A stretch of 64,000 bases of DNA from Xiphophorus maculatus (Eukaryota; Chordata; Actinopteri; Cyprinodontiformes; Poeciliidae). The stretch is taken from assembly GCF_002775205.1 (NCBI RefSeq), contig NC_036447.1, forward strand, positions 29,696,245 through 29,760,244. Reading direction: 5' to 3'. The translations under genes were made by a program, and so were the position numbers. Positions 1 through 13,400 of this stretch are shown here, piece by piece. Numbering within the stretch: position 1 is the stretch's first letter; each line of letters starts with the position of its first letter. The notes beneath the pieces were generated by a model that saw only the letters and a list, made by a program, of their open reading frames with translations, had not been told where the DNA came from and did not search any database.

Positions 1-1331
1 TCAAGTTGACCCAAAATCCTTGGGACAGTACAGCATTTTAACGTTTGTCTCAACAAAATGCCACTCACAACGTGGCGGTGACAGCTTTCCACATCCTTTC
101 GTTTTGCCTGTTGCATTGCGTTGCCACCTGCTGTTGGGCGGTTGTAACTTCAGGCTAGTACCATAGTTGGTTGCTGCGATGTTGGGAGTCATGGAAAATA
201 GTTGCAGATTCGTGGATTAGCAGAAGAAAAGATACAGTCTTTACTTGAGTACACGAGGCTTGTCATTGCGAGTCTGTTTTATTGTTTTAAACGGTGAGAT
301 CATTTTCCGGTTTAAAAATGTTTAGCTAGCTATGTTTGAAGCCAGCCACAGCTTGCCTTGTTAACGTTTGTTAGCCTCTTTAGGTGTTCACACGGTTTTT
401 GTGCAAGTTAACTAAGAAGATAGTAGGTTACTAAACGTTATGCAAGATTTTTATTTTATATCAAATACTTTATTATGGACAAATTTTAAGTTGTCTGTGT
501 TGTGCGAAGCTGGGACCAAGCTAATGGGTATTAGCCACCTAAATTGTTAAGGCATACAACTTTAGCAACTTGTTAGCAATGATTTAGGGTAAGCGCCTAA
601 CACTAAAAGTGAAAATATTGAAATACAATACAAAAATATCTTATTGTTTGTTGCCATGGCGACTGGTGGTCGGAAATGGGTCACAAACGTTTGGCTAGCG
701 GAGTTCACCAAGCATCAAGTCTAGTGTGAAGTAAGAGTGGCTCCGACAATGGCTGTTGTTGTTTCACTTTTTACTTGGTAACGAAGGACCTAACTGGAAG
801 CTCGTGCTAGCCTCTCGCGCGGTGAATGTACGGTCAGTCCAAGCGGGCCATCACCGCCACGCGCAACCCAACTGCAGCTAACGCTAAGCGACTGGTCACC
901 AATTAACCATAACTGTTTTTTTTTCTTTTTCTTGGAGTTACGGAAAAGTTAAACAATGGAAGGTTAATGTTTGTCGGTAAGAAGTATGGACTAATGTCAA
1001 CGTTAACCTCTAACGTTAGGTGTTACAGCTTAGAATAATGATGATGTTTTCAGTTTTGGCTAACTGATTTGAAACCGGAGTCTTTTTGTGGTAATAATCA
1101 ATATTACATCCAAATCTAATTTTAAATTGTTCTCGAAAAAAACTCATTTGTGCCTGTTGTGAATAAAAAGAAACAGTAGAGGTGGTATGTACACTGATGA
1201 ACATTCGTTATAAATTATGATTGAAGTGAAGCGGTTTATGTAACAGCTCTCTTATTTGGGGATTTCGAATTGGATTTTCTTCTTTTCGTGTTCTGGAAAT
1301 TGACCCTCACACTGTTTGTTGTTCTTTCCAG
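1..1331 (+). promoter_or_regulatory. pcm1: pcm1 upstream region and probable 5' noncoding exon
   Basis: No protein-coding gene is supported here. Vertebrate PCM1 normally starts with a noncoding exon, so the promoter and first exon should lie in this stretch. A good splice donor (aaacg then gtgaga, gt at 294) could end such an exon, and the next acceptor is ttctttccag, ending at 1331. CpG content is moderate around 780-900. The exact transcription start cannot be fixed from sequence alone. Short open frames here show no recognisable product. Confidence 0.45.
650..663. promoter_or_regulatory. X-box-like RFX site
   Basis: GTTGCCATGGCGAC matches the palindromic RFX X-box GTTGCCATGGCAAC at 13 of 14 positions. 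RFX factors drive ciliary and centrosomal genes, and the next gene is pcm1, a centriolar-satellite gene. Binding is inferred and not shown. Confidence 0.45.
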
Positions 1332-1446
1332 CTAGCTGTAAGTGGGTGACATGGCAACCGGAGGTGCTCCATTTGATGACAGTGCAGAAGAGCTGCAGAC
1401 CTGGACAGCACCCAATGGCAGTCTGGAGGACAGACTGAACAACATG
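1332..1446 (+). CDS. pcm1: pcm1 first coding exon
   Basis: The exon follows acceptor ttctttccag and has 19 nt of 5' UTR before ATG at 1351. It encodes 32 residues, MATGGAPFDDSAEELQ... ending in ...EDRLNNM, with donor gtgagg at 1447. The start is chosen because MATGG and DRLNNM match the vertebrate PCM1 N-terminus and the next exon resumes with NWGIQQKKANRS. Confidence 0.95.
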
Positions 1447-4400
1447 GTGAGGGGCTGACACACAAAGTCCCACTTACACATTGTTTTTGGCAATACAACA
1501 TACAAAGCTATGGTGCCAGTTATTTTCCCATAATTTTATCTGTACATTATACAGTGGTTTGTCAATCTATCTCCTATATAGAACACTCTTTATCAACCTT
1601 AATAAAACAAAAATAACCAATTGAATGTATAATCTTGCAATAATAAATAACTGTCAATAAGAACCCGTCAATGATTGCAGGCTTCAAAATCAGATATTGG
1701 GTATTTGAGCAAAAAAAAAAAGTCTTCCAATTTATATTCTCCACTTTAAATCAAATAGAACTTCTTCTGCCGAGCAAGTTTTAATTAAAGGCAGACTTTG
1801 GCACACCCAAATCTGTTTTTTATTACATTTTGACAAGCAAGCATTTTCAAGATTCTCTTCTTACTGCAGAGAATAGACAAAAAAAAGTGCCCAGAAGAAT
1901 GTGCAAACCAGATACCATTCTTTATTAAGGCAAACCCTTTACGTTTTAGATGAACAATGATTTATATACCACTTTCCTACAAAAAAAATCTGACTGGTCT
2001 ATTTGTTGAGTTAAAATATTATACATTTACTTTATTGTTGAGCGGGTAAAAACAATACTCAATATAATTTTTTTCTTTTTGGACTGCGATTACTTTGAAC
2101 TTGACAGTTTTGGCCAAAATGAGAACATGTTTGCACTCCTCCTGTAGAGTCTGTCTCAAGACAAAAGGCTTTCTGTTGCCATTCATTTTCAATGCAAACA
2201 TCATCATTGTAGTTTTAATACCTGTGATCCTCATTGAGATTGTCATTAAAATAAATGTTACAAAAAGCGTGATTAACATTTTAAATTTGTGTCTCCCATC
2301 ATTTTTTTTTTCTTATTAACAAACAACATTTCTTACGTTTTCTGTCGTGTTTGAGCAGAACTGGGGGATTCAGCAAAAGAAAGCTAACCGGTCGACAGAG
2401 AAAAACAAGAAGAAGCTTTCTGCAGCAGTGGAGAGCCGCCTGACTAATGATATTTCACCAGAGTCCACCCCAGGGGCCGGCCGCAGGAGAACTCGCACTC
2501 CTCATTCTTTTTCCCACATCAAATACACGACCCAAATGTCTGTTCCTGACCAGGCTGAGCTGGACAAGCTGCGCCAAAGGATCAATTTCACAGATCTGGA
2601 TGAGGTAGACATCACAATACTGAACAATGTCTTAGATGTTCCTGAGCCACAGGAAGCATCTAATAAGGAAAGTAGCTGAGGGGACTGGCTGGTAATGGGA
2701 TGAAACTCTTCAGTGTCTCAGGAGGTTTGGTTGTTATGTGACTGCAGAGCTCAACCAGTCTGTACAGGTCAATCAACGTATTTCTGCTTTTGTGGATCTT
2801 TAATATTTTTATTAAATAGCCACATGACATATTTAAAAATATAAAATAAAAACCAGGGGGAAAAAAAGATACAAAAGTTTAAGAAAGTTCAAAAAAATAG
2901 TTTAGGGAACCAGGAAACAAAAAGACATTTGAAGTTGGAGACAGAACTGCTGGGGTTTTCTGGGAGGTTGATGTCTCCATGGAGACCACTCATTACTAAC
3001 TAAGCCTGCCTAAATCAGGTTTTGGTGATCAATTCTGTTTTTTCTCTGAAGTCCAATATTTTATTCTGTTTTTTATTTTTATTTTTTTGCATTTGCGTGT
3101 TGTGTAAACATAGCCTATTAATGTGCGTAAAATTCTGTGGAAGTTCCCCACAGTCACAGATCTACCTTCAGGATTTGCAGTTGATTTGTTTGGCTTTAAA
3201 ACCCTTTCATACATAATCTACTGAATCAGGAAAATGCCTGAAACATCATTTGTCAGAAGATCACATTAATCCACTCTACTGTCATAGCATCAGTTTGACT
3301 TTTATTGTCATAAGAAGGTTTTTTAGTCTACCAGCAGAATGTTAGATGATGCTCTTATATCAAATAACAGTTTCATGTTTTGTTACTGAAAACCATTTCC
3401 TGTTAAATGATGTTTAGGGATTTTTTTTTCTTTTAAACTGTAAGGGACAAAAAGGGCATGACTGATGAGTGCTTGTGCATCTACGTCGCTTGAAGTTTGA
3501 AAACGAAAATCATGGCCAAGAGCCCAAGTAATGATCTTTGTGGTCTGATCTTTGGTCAACCAGCGGAGCATCGGCAGCGACTCCCAGGGCCGCGTCACGG
3601 CCGCCAACAACCAGCGGCAGCTAGACGGAGAGAACAAGAAGCCTTTCAACTACCTGCCTCTGCATGTCAACACTAACAAGAGCAAAGAGATGCTCCATCC
3701 CTCAGCTTCTGCCCCAACTACTCCAGCTGTCACCAAGGAAACCAAGAAGCAGAGTCCAGGGCGGAGGGAAACATTAAGTCCCGTAGGTCCTCGCAAGGAG
3801 TCGCCAAGGATGAGTCGCTGTGGGACAGACAGAGGACTTCTGACGCAGAGAGAGTATGGGAGGCCAGAGCCCAAAATAGACAGCAGCCAGGTAATGCTTT
3901 GTTGTTAGAGACGTCTATATGACAGTCAGCTAGTGTTTGATGCTATCAAAAATAGAAAAACTTGTAAAACTATTGAAAAGCTAGCATTTTATCACATTAT
4001 TACCACAAACTTCAGTTAGCACCGGATGATGTGGCTGAAAAACCTATCATGGTAGAAGTGTTTCATATCAGTCAATATCAATATAATTGATAATTGATAC
4101 TCATCAATATCAATTATATTGATATCAACGAGTTTTTTTGTTTTAAATATCTGAAGTAATGCCAAACTGGCGGCATGACCGTTCCTGTTGTAGCCACAGT
4201 TTTCACTCCATGCAACTGAAACTGAAACCTGAAACTGCTGCTGCACACAGTACTCAGCAGGTTGTTGCTAGGTAACCAAAGACTGAGCGAGTTAGTTGAA
4301 GCCTTTCCTCGTCAGAATGCCAGAATGTTGTGCGGTTCTGGATTGGAGTTCAGTGAATATTCTATAGATTACATATTGAATATTCTATCAGACAAAAACA

Positions 4401-7400
4401 TTATCTATTGATATTGATCAGACGTCTATTGTGATATATATTGTTATGCAGTTATTGTCCAGCCCTGACTTCAATGCATGTTATTTATTTTGATAGACCA
4501 AAACAAAAGTAACGTATAATTGGAGGTAAAATTAAAATGCGGCTTTTTGTTGATGGCTTTCGAAAAATATTACAAGCACAAATACAACAAATGTGAGGTG
4601 TGGCCGTGTCAGTACGGAGTAGAACCAGGTTCTGCTGAAGCTGCACTTGCTCTGGGTTTTTGTCCACCATTTCAAAGCAAAAGTCTTGGCCTGTTTTTTT
4701 TTTTTTTTTTTGTAAAGCTTACTCAAGCTTAATAGAGCTTTTAATACCTAACATATGAGGGGTCATAACTTGTTGTCATGTCAACCAATCATCCCAGATC
4801 TCCCACCTTCATCCTCGCTCTGCTTTTTGTGTTAGTGAGATTAAATGACAATCAGGTGGGATCCTGTTCTCTAACTGGAGGGCTTGTGGGACTGAGTCAT
4901 ATTTTGAGCAGAAAGCCAAAAACATTCACTCTGCAGTCTTCAATTTTGCTTTGCAAAAAAATATCAATTGAGAGCCACATCATTTACTTTCATTTAGGTT
5001 ATTCGCTACCTTGTGTTCGTATTTCACATAAAATCGTAACAAAATGTGAAAAACACTTTGAAGCAGGGTGAAAGTGTCTTCATGTCTCTGTACGGCTGTG
5101 TATTTCTACATGGCAGTTCTCTCGACTGCTTGGGGAAAAACCAAAACTAGGATGAAAGTGAGAGAGAGGTTGTGCAGCTAAAACCAGACCATATATAGGA
5201 CAGTTTCTAAAAATGCCACCAATGGCGCCCTGCGAGTTTCTTGCCCAGCCCCTTCTCAGCCCTCGTGTGTACCAGTCACAGCTATATCTACAGATGCTCA
5301 CCTAATACGTTTTATGTGTTTTTCTTCTCTTCATCACAAACCACCACCATACTCCCCTTTGTGCGCTCTCAGGTGGTGAGCAAACTGGTTCAGATTCGGG
5401 AATACATCAGTAAGGCCAGCGCCATGAGGGACGATCTGGTGGAAAAAAACGACGTTCCCGCCAACGTTGAACGTCTTTCTTACCTCATCGACCACCTCAA
5501 GGAGCAGGAGAAGTCCTATCTACGCTTCCTGCAGAAAATGCTTGTAAGTGTGTCTGGTTTTCCCATGTATATCTTTAGTGTTTTTTATTTTTTAAATGCA
5601 ATAAGACTTTAGCTAAGTTACTTCAAAGGAATGTGGCCTGTGTAAATGATTCCTTGAAATCATAAAGAAAGAAACCTGTTGCTGGGTGGCAGGCATGTGT
5701 ATGATTTTAAAGGGGCAGTATTATGTAAAATAAATTTTTTTTGAGCTTTACATCATGTTATAATGTTATTCCCTCACCAAAAACATACCTGGAGTATTTC
5801 TTCCATGTATGTTCGAGAAACGCTTGGCAACTATTAATTTATGCAAAACGCCTTGTGGGATTTAGCCCTGCCTTCGAGATGCAGCTCCTCCTCGGAGCTG
5901 CAGTTTCCAAGTTTCAGCCCTCGCTTGCAACTCCCTCTCTCGGTTCCTTCAGACTAGCCAGGAGTAATTAGCAAACACCTGGTGGAACTGCATGTCTGCT
6001 GAGGTTATTATAAGAGCTACTTCTCTGTAACACTGGTAAAAACGTTGTTAAAGAGTAAATAAAGGAGCCATGTCGTCCTGAAGATAGAGGTTTAGAAAGA
6101 GCAAGAGTTTTCCAATTTCAAGGCACTAAATTATGAAGTAAATTTTTTTAAAAGTCATTAGATATTTACATTTAGCAACCGTATTTTCCGCACTATAAGG
6201 CGACCCGCATTATAAGGCGCATAGAATAGACGCTACAGTAGAGGCTGGGGTTACGTTATGCATCCATTAGATGGAACTGCGCTAAAGGGAACGTCAACAA
6301 AATAGTAGTCACAGCTATATCTAATAGATAGGTCAGTCAAACTTTATTAATAGATTACAAACCAGTGTTCTGAAAACTCTGTTCATTCCCAAAATGAACA
6401 GCTGTACGGTAAAATACTGTAGTTACTTTCTTTGACATGTAGCACAAGTTCCTGATGAATGTTTCTGTGATTTTTCTCCAGGCCCAGGAGAGTGACTGTG
6501 AGGTCGGGACGCTGGACTCCGCGGTTGGATCAGGGTCACTGGCTGACAGCTCCTCCCTTAACATAGAGGTCCAGTCTTCAGATGCTTCAAATATAACGGT
6601 GAGTACATTTGTGGGAGATAGTTTAATATTTTAAACTTTAAATTCCTAGGAAAACAGGGCAAACTACAACACTAAACAAAGATCTAAGCGGACGTTATTA
6701 GTTAATCTACTGGAATCTAGCAAACCATTTTTCTGCCCAACCCATTTGTACATACTTCTTCACCTCTCTGTTCCTCTGAACCATTGACCCTAGGTGCTTC
6801 AAATATTGTATTGTGAATATTCAGGGTGGTAGGACAGAGGGTGTGCGTGCCGACCAGAAGGAGGAGCTGGAGAACCTGCGTAAGCAGCATGAGCTGCTGA
6901 AGAAGATGCTGGAGCAGCAGGAGCAGCTCAGAGCGCTGCAAGGCCGACAGGAAGCTCTAATGGCCATGCAGCACAGTGCAGAGCAGGCGCTCGCTGTGAT
7001 CGAAGACACAGGTGACGTACCAACCCTCAGAGACGGCTACACATGTTTTCAAACTAGTTCTATTTGGAGCTTAGGTATATCCTTTCAGTTCCATTTCTTC
7101 TTTCCTCACAAACAACTTTTTTAAATACATTATAGGAATAAAACTGAAATATTCATACATATACTTTTCTGTTTTGGAGCTAAATGTTAAATTTTTTGGA
7201 ATCATTTTTCCAAAAATATTGTCAGAAAGGCAGTTTATATATTTTTCCTCTTTTGACATTTGTTCTCGCCTGCAGTCGTGACAGAAACCACCGGCAGTGT
7301 TTCCGGCCTGAGCATCACATCAGAACTGAATGAAGAGTTAAATGAGCTGATTCAGCGTTTCCACAACCAGCTGCACGACTCTAAGGTACAGGAGGAACTA

Positions 7401-10400
7401 TATCTGTGGCTAGGTTACCATGGTAACTGCCATGATATATCTGTACCTTCTTTAAAATACTCAAACAACGTGCCGATGTTTCATCTAATGCTGGCCACAA
7501 TAATTAACATACATACTAAAGATGTACAAAAAGCTTAAAAGTACAGTGTGAGAGCTTTGCTGCTGGAAAAAAAAGAGTTAAACATCTTTATTAGAGATGC
7601 TAATAAATGTAGCTATCACCGTAAGTATTAAAGCTAATAGATTTAACAATAGACAGTTGGTCATGGGGTAAACTGCTGTCTTCCACCAGACCAAAACGGT
7701 GCCAGATAACCGTCGTCAGGCTCAGAGCCTGTCCCTCTCCAGAGAAGTGTCCTGGTCCCGCCCCCCCCACGCTGTTGGTCCACCTCAGCACAGGCCACTC
7801 CTTCACTCCGCTTCCGGCCCACATGCCGGTCTGGACGCCGAGGGAGTGGCCGCCAGCGCCAAACTCACCAAGTTACAAGAACTTAAAGACAAAAAGCAAA
7901 CCATGGACAAGATTCTGCAAGAGTTGCATTCACTGCGAGACCATACCCTGAACAACAACTCATGTATGGCTCTTTTTCAGCCTTTATTTTTTCATTTTCT
8001 CCAGCCATAGTGCAGCTTTAACCTTTAAGAAGTGGTGATGAATTTCCTGTGGCGTCCTTCAGGTCGGGGCTTGTCAGCACAGTGCAGTCCAAGTTTAGGA
8101 GGATCTTCAGATTGTACATCAGCTCTCTGCTCCAATGCAGCCTCCACTTCCTTTCAGCCTTTATTCACACAGCAGGACGGCTCTGGTTCTTCAGACAAGC
8201 TCAGGTACCAACACAAACACCCACCCCCCCCCCCACACACACACACACACACACACACACAGCTATGAGTTCAGGGTCAGATACGAACAGCAGAATGTTT
8301 TGAAACATAGGTGAATCTTCTGCTGTCCATCGCCTGTGGACCAGTTTTAGTTTTCCTCTGCTGAATTCAATTTTTTTGTCTTTTGAAATGCAGTTCTGGC
8401 TGGAAACTTACTTTCATCCACCAACATCATCACTGTGATGTTACTTTAAGATTTTTGTGTTTTGAACTTTTACAAAAAAACGGCTTAAATATTTAGGCGA
8501 GTTTGAATGTTTTTTTAAGTTTTTTTCTTTAATTAGCGCTCTGCCAGGAAAACTGGAAATTAACATAAAAATACATAATTGGCTTGATAGTCTTTTTTTG
8601 TGAAATATTGCATCCAAAAAAATAATAGAACCTTCCCAACCTATTTAACTATACATAAATTATTGATAAATTTCAACATTATTAATTTAACATAATCAGG
8701 TATTTAATTTTCCATTTTATTTCTGATCTTATTCTTTTATAAATTAGTTTCCTTTATTTGATTATATTTTTTTCATATTCTGTATTTATTCAATAATTCA
8801 ATAATTTCCTTTTTTAAAAATCATATACTGATTTATTTTTTACATTTCTTCCTTGCACTACCCTCCTGTTTTTTCCTATATTTACAGATTTTTAGTTTTA
8901 TTTTGTGCACAATCCATAAAGTGTTGATAGGGTTGAAACATTGGATCACCTCATTTTTTACTTTAAACACCATTGAGGTTGTTTTGTTGTTGCATAATCC
9001 CACAATGCAGTGGGACGTCATCTTTAAATAAACTATTAAAAGAAGCAAAAATGTAACACTTGTCCAAATTGTGAGTGAATATAAAGTTTTCCACTGAAGC
9101 TGCATTCATCATTTTGTCTCATCCGCCAACAGGAAGCTGAAGGAGGTCCATAAGCGCCTTAATGAACTGAGGGAGTTGGTTCAGTACTACGAGCAGACGT
9201 CTGATATGATGGTGGATGCCGTCAATGAAAATGTGAAAGAGCCTGATGATGAGGAGGAGGATGAGGAGGATGAAGATGAGACGGAGGATGGATCCATGTT
9301 TGAAACTGTGTTTGAGTTGGAGCATGAGAATCGCCATCCTGGTGCAAACCTTAGGTGGGTGGGAAAAATAACCGACCAAATACATGTAGAAATGGTCTCT
9401 GTTCTTTTTTTTTTTTTTTTTACAAGCCACGACTTTCTGAATCGATTCGGCATGTAAATATGCCTAAATGTTGTCCTGGCTGTCAGTTGGTCATGTTCCA
9501 TACTGTCCGTCCTGAAATACGTCAGTGATGCTCCCCTCTGTGTGTCCAGAAACCCACAGCGCAGCAGTAACCGGGCGGACGTGAATAGCCTGACCAACGG
9601 CCGCAGCTTCAGGAGCGGCACCGCAAACAACCAGGACGGTCGACTCAACACCGAGTGTGAAATCAACAACCGAGCAGCAGCCAACCTCCGCAGCCTCAAC
9701 GTCACCACGCCTATAGGTCTGCTCAACTAACACACAGCGACTGTAGACCTGAGGAAAAACATTCATTCTTATGTCTGCAGGATAGTTAGAGGATTAATTT
9801 GGGGTGTTTTGTAAGAACATGTTCATAAAATCACATAAATGATAGTTTTTACAGAATTAATTACACATAAGTATGAGACGTTTTATCGCCAACAAGTTAG
9901 TTTTTTTTAATACAGCAAAACTAATAGTCTCATCTTATATTAGGAGTTTCTGTTGTTTACGTCAGGGTTTCTGCAGGCTCTTAAATGTTTAATTTAATAT
10001 TTTCCAGCTTAGGCTCTGCCTGTTACGATAACAAATTTTGCTGGATGATCAATTGTCCTACAAATTAGCTAGCTGGTGTAAAGAAAAATACTTAAGTGCA
10101 AAAATGAAACAAACTGCTGTGTTTCAACAGAATATTAGTTTTTCAAGTTTTACTGAAAACTGTTTCCCCTTCATCTTTTTTTGATATCTCAAACATTTAT
10201 GTTCAAAACTATGAATCTTACTTCAATATAAAAAGACAATTTTATATTAAAATTTGCTTCTAATAAAGTGGGAATCTAACAACTTTTGACTTGAAAACAG
10301 GGGTAGCGTCATTCAAGACCCTTACAGTAAAGCTTACTGTTGACTGTAATAAGGAGCTGATTTTGGTATCCAAACAGTAAGATTACTGGAATATCAAAGA

Positions 10401-13400
10401 TAAAGACCTTCAGCTGCATCATCATCAACACAAATACCCTTCCATGTTTATATCTGGTTAGTTGCTCAAATAAAAAACATTAGATAAATTAAATTTTTAA
10501 AAGTTCTAATTGAGATTCAATCATCTCTAGGTTTATGTGAACATGACCTTATTTAACATGGTTTTAACTTTTACCTTGATTTAGAGTGTCAGTACAACAG
10601 GGACCTCCCCTACGTGGAGGTAAAGGATGAGGATGATGATGATGATGATGAAGACGGTGTTGATAATGATGAAGGAGGCCAGGCCATGCTTCCAGACAGT
10701 GCGTCGGAGTCCAGTCAAGGGAGCAGCTTTGGGAACGCTGCGGGTTTCCCTCCCAAGGTTCACCGCCAGACGGCGACGCAGAAGCTGAGGCAGCTGCAGG
10801 AGCTGGTTGCCATGGTTCAGGTACGACACGCAGCGTCTGGCTAACTAACTGGATTGGCTGAACTGAAGAACATCAATTAACTTTACTAAAAGTTTTCCAC
10901 CTGTTACTAAAGCACTTGCATGCTCTACTGTTACATTATTTTCCCAGAACATTTGAATTAAAACTTTTATCGCTAAATACCTATTTCCTGCCTCAAGTAC
11001 ATAGAAAAAAATGGTGTTATAACAGAAACACATGAGCAGTCATCTGTGAAGGTGATTCATCTTCACGTTTACATTGATTAGCAGAACTGACTGTTTTCTC
11101 AAGCTTCATACTTTAAACCTCACTAGTAAAATCAGATGTAGAACATGTTATTTTCAATGTCAGCCTTGAATTGCTATTAAAAGTGGAAGCATAAAGCAGT
11201 TGTTTCTTGAACAGCATTAATATTTTCATCATGTTTAATTCTTTGAAAAGAAAAAATATCTAATGTTGTATTAAAGAAACAATGGGTCTACATATCTGTT
11301 TGTGACACAGAGTGATGACACAGATGGAACAACAGCCAATGACGATGAAGCTTTACACCAGCAGCCCAATAACACCCGATCTGCTGTGTGTGGGGCCTCT
11401 GGGGCCGGATCCAAACAGAGTCCAAGAGACCTGGCTCTCTCCACCAAGGCCAGGTGCAGTAAAATAAACCGTTAGCATCTAGTCCTGCAACTTGTTGTTG
11501 AATTATGTAATTATCATATGTTTTTCTAACAGGGAGAAGCTGTACGAGGAGAAGTTACGCCAGCAGAAGCAGGAGCTGAGGCAGCTTCATGAGGAGAGAC
11601 AGAGACTCATAGAAATCCAAGGAAAGATCCAGGACTTGCAGTGGACCTGCCCCGACCTTCCGGTATCTGATTCTAAACAGCTACAAGTTTAAATTATGAA
11701 TTTGCTTGTCCAAAAGTTATTCAGAGTTTTATGTGTACTAAAATGTGAAGGAGAAAAAAAAAGCTAAATTCTGTTTCTTCTCTGGAGGAGATCCTTGACG
11801 TAGAGTCTTCCTTTAGATCAACAAATGCTTTGGGAGGGGAGCAGCACCCGTCCCAACTCTAGGTGTCCCATTTGCAAAATGTAATGTCTTGATCTTAGGA
11901 TGGAGACATAACACTTGACATATTTAGAAGATCAGAAATAAAGGAAGAAATAAAAATAACTAAATTATTAAAAGAATTGAAACAAGGCAACAAAGATTAA
12001 TACAAATCAACAGTCTAGAGATTGTCGTCATCATGCTAACTAGCCTTAGCATTCATGACAGGCTTTGTTGTGGTGAACTAGCCGTAGCGTAGCAGAGAGA
12101 CAAGAAGAGAACATGAGCAGCATGCACATGAGCATGACTGACAAAGTTAAGACCCTCCTCCTGGCTCTGATTGGTTGAGCGGTGTATTTCTGGAGCACTG
12201 GGACAAGGCAGATGAGCTCGACTTTTTTTTTTTCCTACACAGGAAAAGAAGAAACATATTGTTTATAAAAGTTACATACTCTAGTTTAAAGCTCACACCA
12301 GTCATTAAAAAGCTAATAGGATTAGATCATTTGATTTAAAAGTAAAGTATTTCCTCCTCTGCAGTCGTCTGTGTCCAGCACAGGCAGCCAGCAGGGTCTG
12401 CTGAGGAAGGCTCCGCTTGCAGCTTCCACCCCTGCTAACGTCAAAGCTTCTCCTTCCCCTACACCCAAAACCAACCTAACCGTGCTCAAACCCACCGCTC
12501 AGGAGGCAGCTTCTTCTTCCGTCACCGACAACGAGGTAACAGATTCACACCCTCAATCTCCACCCAAAACACTTTCCAAACCGTAAAGCTTCTCATCATG
12601 AGGGCTCTCCGTGTTTTCCCCGCCAGCAGCTTTGGTCCGAAATGAGGCGGAGACAAATTTTGCGAGAAGACCTGCGACAGCGGCGAAAGCAGCTGGAGTC
12701 GCTGATGGCCGAACATCAGAGACGTAGCGGTTTCCGTGACTCCCCCTGTCAGATGGAAGAGCAGGAGGGGAGTGCTACTCTCTCGCAGTCCATCAACAGG
12801 GATGAAAGGTAGAAGACGCACTTCCTGTCTCATCATATCAAATCAGTTACAATGTTTCATTTCCCTTTGGGGTCAGTAAAGTATTTTTGGGCTTGAATGT
12901 TGTTAATCACTGTCTAATTTAAAGCTCTGTTGTCATCCTAGTATTACTGTTTGAAGTATTAATTGTTGTTCCACCAGCAGCTACATGTATTTAGGATTAG
13001 CTGATATCTGAGGTTTATTATTGCTGATACTGATCTAATACAGAAAAACAGTGCTGGATTGATTTGAAATGTTTGGGGGGGTTTTTAAACGCAGACATAA
13101 ATGTACTGAAATACAAATTAATTTGTTAAATCTGCACTAGTACAGCACACTTTAATACACCAATAGCTTCCCAAGCTTGGTCAAACATGTAAAAAATAAA
13201 CTGCAACAAACCGTTTTCAAATTCAGAAAGTACAACTAGAAATTTTAAATATAAAGTAAAATAAATAATAAAGCATAGAATTTGACTGAATACATCTGAC
13301 CTCATGGATCGGGGAAAAAAATCTGGAATTTTTTTCAGTATAGTGACCGATGCAGATAAAACTATTGGCTCAGTGTGTCTCCTCTCATGATTCTTATTTG

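Noticed and set aside
1..192. Minus-strand frame at the window edge
   Set aside because: No recognisable protein, no splice sites supporting a neighbouring gene, and it is cut by the edge.
9187..9726. 179-codon open frame on the minus strand
   Set aside because: It is antisense to pcm1 coding exons 9133-9354 and 9550-9716 plus the intron, with the Ser-run reflecting the acidic codons of pcm1.
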